A stretch of DNA of 64,000 nt from an uncultured Flavobacteriaceae bacterium. Lineage in GTDB: Bacteria > Bacteroidota > Bacteroidia > Flavobacteriales > Flavobacteriaceae. Under the pieces are notes generated by a model. It was not told the origin of the DNA. It saw only the letters and a program-made list of their open reading frames with translations, and searched no databases. A program made the translations under genes and the position numbers. This document shows positions 62,137 through 64,000 of this stretch, piece after piece. Numbering within the stretch: position 1 is the stretch's first letter; the number at the start of each line of letters is the position of its first letter. The stretch spans positions 1 through 64,000 of the forward strand of contig CANLXN010000011.1 in assembly GCA_947495135.1 (NCBI GenBank). The letters are read 5' to 3'.

Positions 62137-64000
62137 CTAATTCACTATTACCTTTTTGATAATTGTTTCATTTGGTGTGATAAATTTCACAAAGTAAATT
62201 CCAGTTCTCAACATTCCACGTCCATCCCAAGAAACTGAAGCTGGCTCATTTGGAGTTAAGGAATTAGCAAGTTTTTGTACCACTACTCCGTAGAAGTCGG
62301 TTACCTCAATTGATACATCTGTTGCGTTTTTGGCTTCGAGTACAAAATTCAAGATTCCGTTCGTTGGATTAGGAGAAACTATAATTTGTTCAAAATCTAC
62401 GCTTTGCTCATTGGTAAGAACTTTTTTTCCTCCATAACAGGCAGGATAAGAAGATGGAGATTTTACACCATCACAAACAGCGGTAACTTTCCATTTAAAG
62501 CACTTCTTTCTCAAATTGGAAGGAAGCGTATAGCTATTTGTACCTACCGAGATAGGAGCAATACTAATTGGAAACTTACATTTCTTACATTCGATTTTTG
62601 GATCGTTAGGTCCTGGTGATTCGATTATATAAGAAGTAATTCCTGGAATAGGATCCCAAATTAAAGTGAAACCATCCACATCAAGACCCGTAGGAGCTGG
62701 TATATTTTCACATTCAAGATCAATCTCGTCTAAGACACTACAGTCAATTTCTCCACATAGTTCGCAACCGGCCCTATTACAATTTCGACAAATGCTCTGT
62801 CCATAACAAAACTCTCCACAATCTGTGATTACTTTGTGAATTAAGAAATAGTAAACATCGTCATCAATATTTGAATAATTAAATGTTTCTCCCTGCCCAG
62901 AAGCGACAAATGTATAAGGTCCTCCAGACGCATTAGGACTTGACAATAAGAACCATTGGTGAGTTGCATCAATATTTGGATACGCTTCAATGACCTCTCC
63001 CTCTATTTCACCAGAAGTGGTAAGTCCGATATTAAATTCGCCGCTTAGGCTAGAATTACAGCACTCTAATGAAAAACGATGTGTAACAGGAGTCCAGCCA
63101 ACACAATTTTCTAAATTGGCAACAGCAAGTTTCACTTCATACTCGAAATCGGGTTCTAAGAACACAGGAGTTGAAAGATTTGCAAAAGCTTGAGAAATAT
63201 TAATGGTTCCTACCTGACTGCCTACAGTCCACCCTAAAGATCCATAATTGGTGAAATTGGAGCTACTCCCTAACGGACGTCTCCAAATATCGATAAAGTA
63301 TCGATTTTCCCCTTGTGAGGCTTGTCCGTCTATATAAATATCTTCCCCTAAGCAAAAGGTATCTTGGGTAGATCCATTTTCATTTTCAAAATGAAATGCA
63401 GCCGTTGCTTCAAATTCTATTACTGCTTTTCGAGTCTCTCTCCATTCGAAGCATCCATCGTCCCAAATTCCATGTTTGATATAATAGTGGTTTGAAAGGC
63501 TTAAATTACTGAAAGTTGCCGAAGTTCCCCATTGGATGGGCGCCACAGGATTTACACCCGCTGCATTTGGATCGCCATCGATGGTATCGTTATCTGAGGT
63601 TGATCCCTCAACCGAAGTAAGATAGAGTCCCCAAAAGTGGGAAACCGAACTTCCCACAACCGCTACTCCAGTTACGCTAAAATCTCCATCATCACAATTC
63701 GATTCTATATTGAAATCTGATGAAGCTGTAGGATCACAGCATACCTCAATACAGCTGGCGTTTTCAACATTATTCCGAATTAAATTCCCAGGCTGAGGAC
63801 CAAATCCGTTATTAAAGTTTATTCCAACCCCTTGCAGGTGGCAATAACTCATAATGGTACCTCCTGAAGATGGATACCCTGGATTACTACAACCTCCTTC
63901 TGTTCCCCAAGGTGAGCAACCATCAATTGCCGTACTGTTTCCATTCCATACGCAGGCATGGGTGTGGCGTGAACCAAAAAGGTGTCCTAGTTCGTGAGTT
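62137..64000 (-). CDS. Metzincin zinc protease with T9SS sorting domain (5' end outside the window)
   Basis: At least 620 aa; the 5' part lies beyond 64000. The frame continues past the first ATG at 63852: before it stands [11 protein letters not shown], the HExxHxxGxxH zinc site (63996-63964), and then TIMSYCH, the Met-turn. This is a metzincin, most like the reprolysin-type M12B group. The middle has Cys-rich and beta-sandwich regions, including an [20 protein letters not shown] fibronectin-III-like domain. The C-terminus ([18 protein letters not shown] ... [21 protein letters not shown] region) is a type A sorting signal. It is probably secreted to degrade external protein. Confidence 0.9.
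   Translation of the reverse strand, partial: THELGHLFGSRHTHACVWNGNSTAIDGCSPWGTEGGCSNPGYPSSGGTIMSYCHLQGVGINFNNGFGPQPGNLIRNNVENASCIEVCCDPTASSDFNIESNCDDGDFSVTGVAVVGSSVSHFWGLYLTSVEGSTSDNDTIDGDPNAAGVNPVAPIQWGTSATFSNLSLSNHYYIKHGIWDDGCFEWRETRKAVIEFEATAAFHFENENGSTQDTFCLGEDIYIDGQASQGENRYFIDIWRRPLGSSSNFTNYGSLGWTVGSQVGTINISQAFANLSTPVFLEPDFEYEVKLAVANLENCVGWTPVTHRFSLECCNSSLSGEFNIGLTTSGEIEGEVIEAYPNIDATHQWFLLSSPNASGGPYTFVASGQGETFNYSNIDDDVYYFLIHKVITDCGEFCYGQSICRNCNRAGCELCGEIDCSVLDEIDLECENIPAPTGLDVDGFTLIWDPIPGITSYIIESPGPNDPKIECKKCKFPISIAPISVGTNSYTLPSNLRKKCFKWKVTAVCDGVKSPSSYPACYGGKKVLTNEQSVDFEQIIVSPNPTNGILNFVLEAKNATDVSIEVTDFYGVVVQKLANSLTPNEPASVSWDGRGMLRTGIYFVKFITPNETIIKKVIVN

Noticed and set aside
59403-63852. 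The two large T9SS proteins as one gene split by a frameshift
   Set aside because: Each has its own C-terminal sorting domain and terminator, and the first has its own signal peptide.

Overview
The window looks like chromosomal DNA of a marine-type Flavobacteriaceae (phylum Bacteroidota). It is AT-rich, has very few Shine-Dalgarno-like sites, and several promoters fit the Bacteroidota pattern (TTG, 17-23 nt, TAnnTTTG). It carries gliding-motility genes gldF/gldG, type IX secretion (T9SS) type A C-terminal sorting domains, many lipoproteins, a protein with a TonB-plug-like domain, and ECF sigma / anti-sigma regulation. No rRNA, tRNA, CRISPR array or transposase was recognised.

Layout. 0-16 kb is mostly housekeeping: DUF4294 protein, M42 aminopeptidase, a secreted lipoprotein, an MBOAT/SGNH acyltransferase pair, a Na+:alanine symporter, a PagL-like deacylase, purC, phoH, a SAM hydrolase, gldF-gldG and dnaN. 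16-24.5 kb holds small membrane and secreted proteins, an orphan contractile-tail tube-like protein, a VWA/plug/TPR protein, a TPR/HTH regulator and two gene fossils. 24.5-28.7 kb has a long PLP enzyme bounded by degenerate heptamer repeats and a secreted clan-A glycosidase.

28.9-33.0 kb is the most unusual part. Two AT-rich single-gene units, a PD-(D/E)XK nuclease and a NACHT NTPase, are separated by a 200-nt imperfect inverted repeat with the architecture of an integron attC site. The left edge of each unit is complementary to its own right-hand R''-like box, as expected of integron gene cassettes. This resembles a small defence-gene cassette array with no integrase in view.

33-43.6 kb: an HNH protein, dnaK, a P-loop kinase, a YiiX-type peptidase, a glycine-zipper lipoprotein with a decayed second copy, and a divergent locus (ECF sigma plus TPR anti-sigma one way; two paralogous Cys-rich lipoproteins plus a TPR-CHAT caspase-like protease the other way). 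43.7-48.6 kb: an error-prone polymerase cluster (DnaE-like, GIY-YIG-like, DinB). 48.7-53 kb: sdaA, a HExxH protein, an NTF2-like protein, panB and a pseudouridine synthase.

53-64 kb, minus strand: a four-gene signalling operon (119-aa protein, polytopic membrane protein, histidine kinase, response regulator), a 5-oxoprolinase operon (pxpA-B-C) led by an Nramp-fold transporter lacking the canonical metal ligands, and two large T9SS-exported proteins, the last a metzincin protease cut by the window edge.
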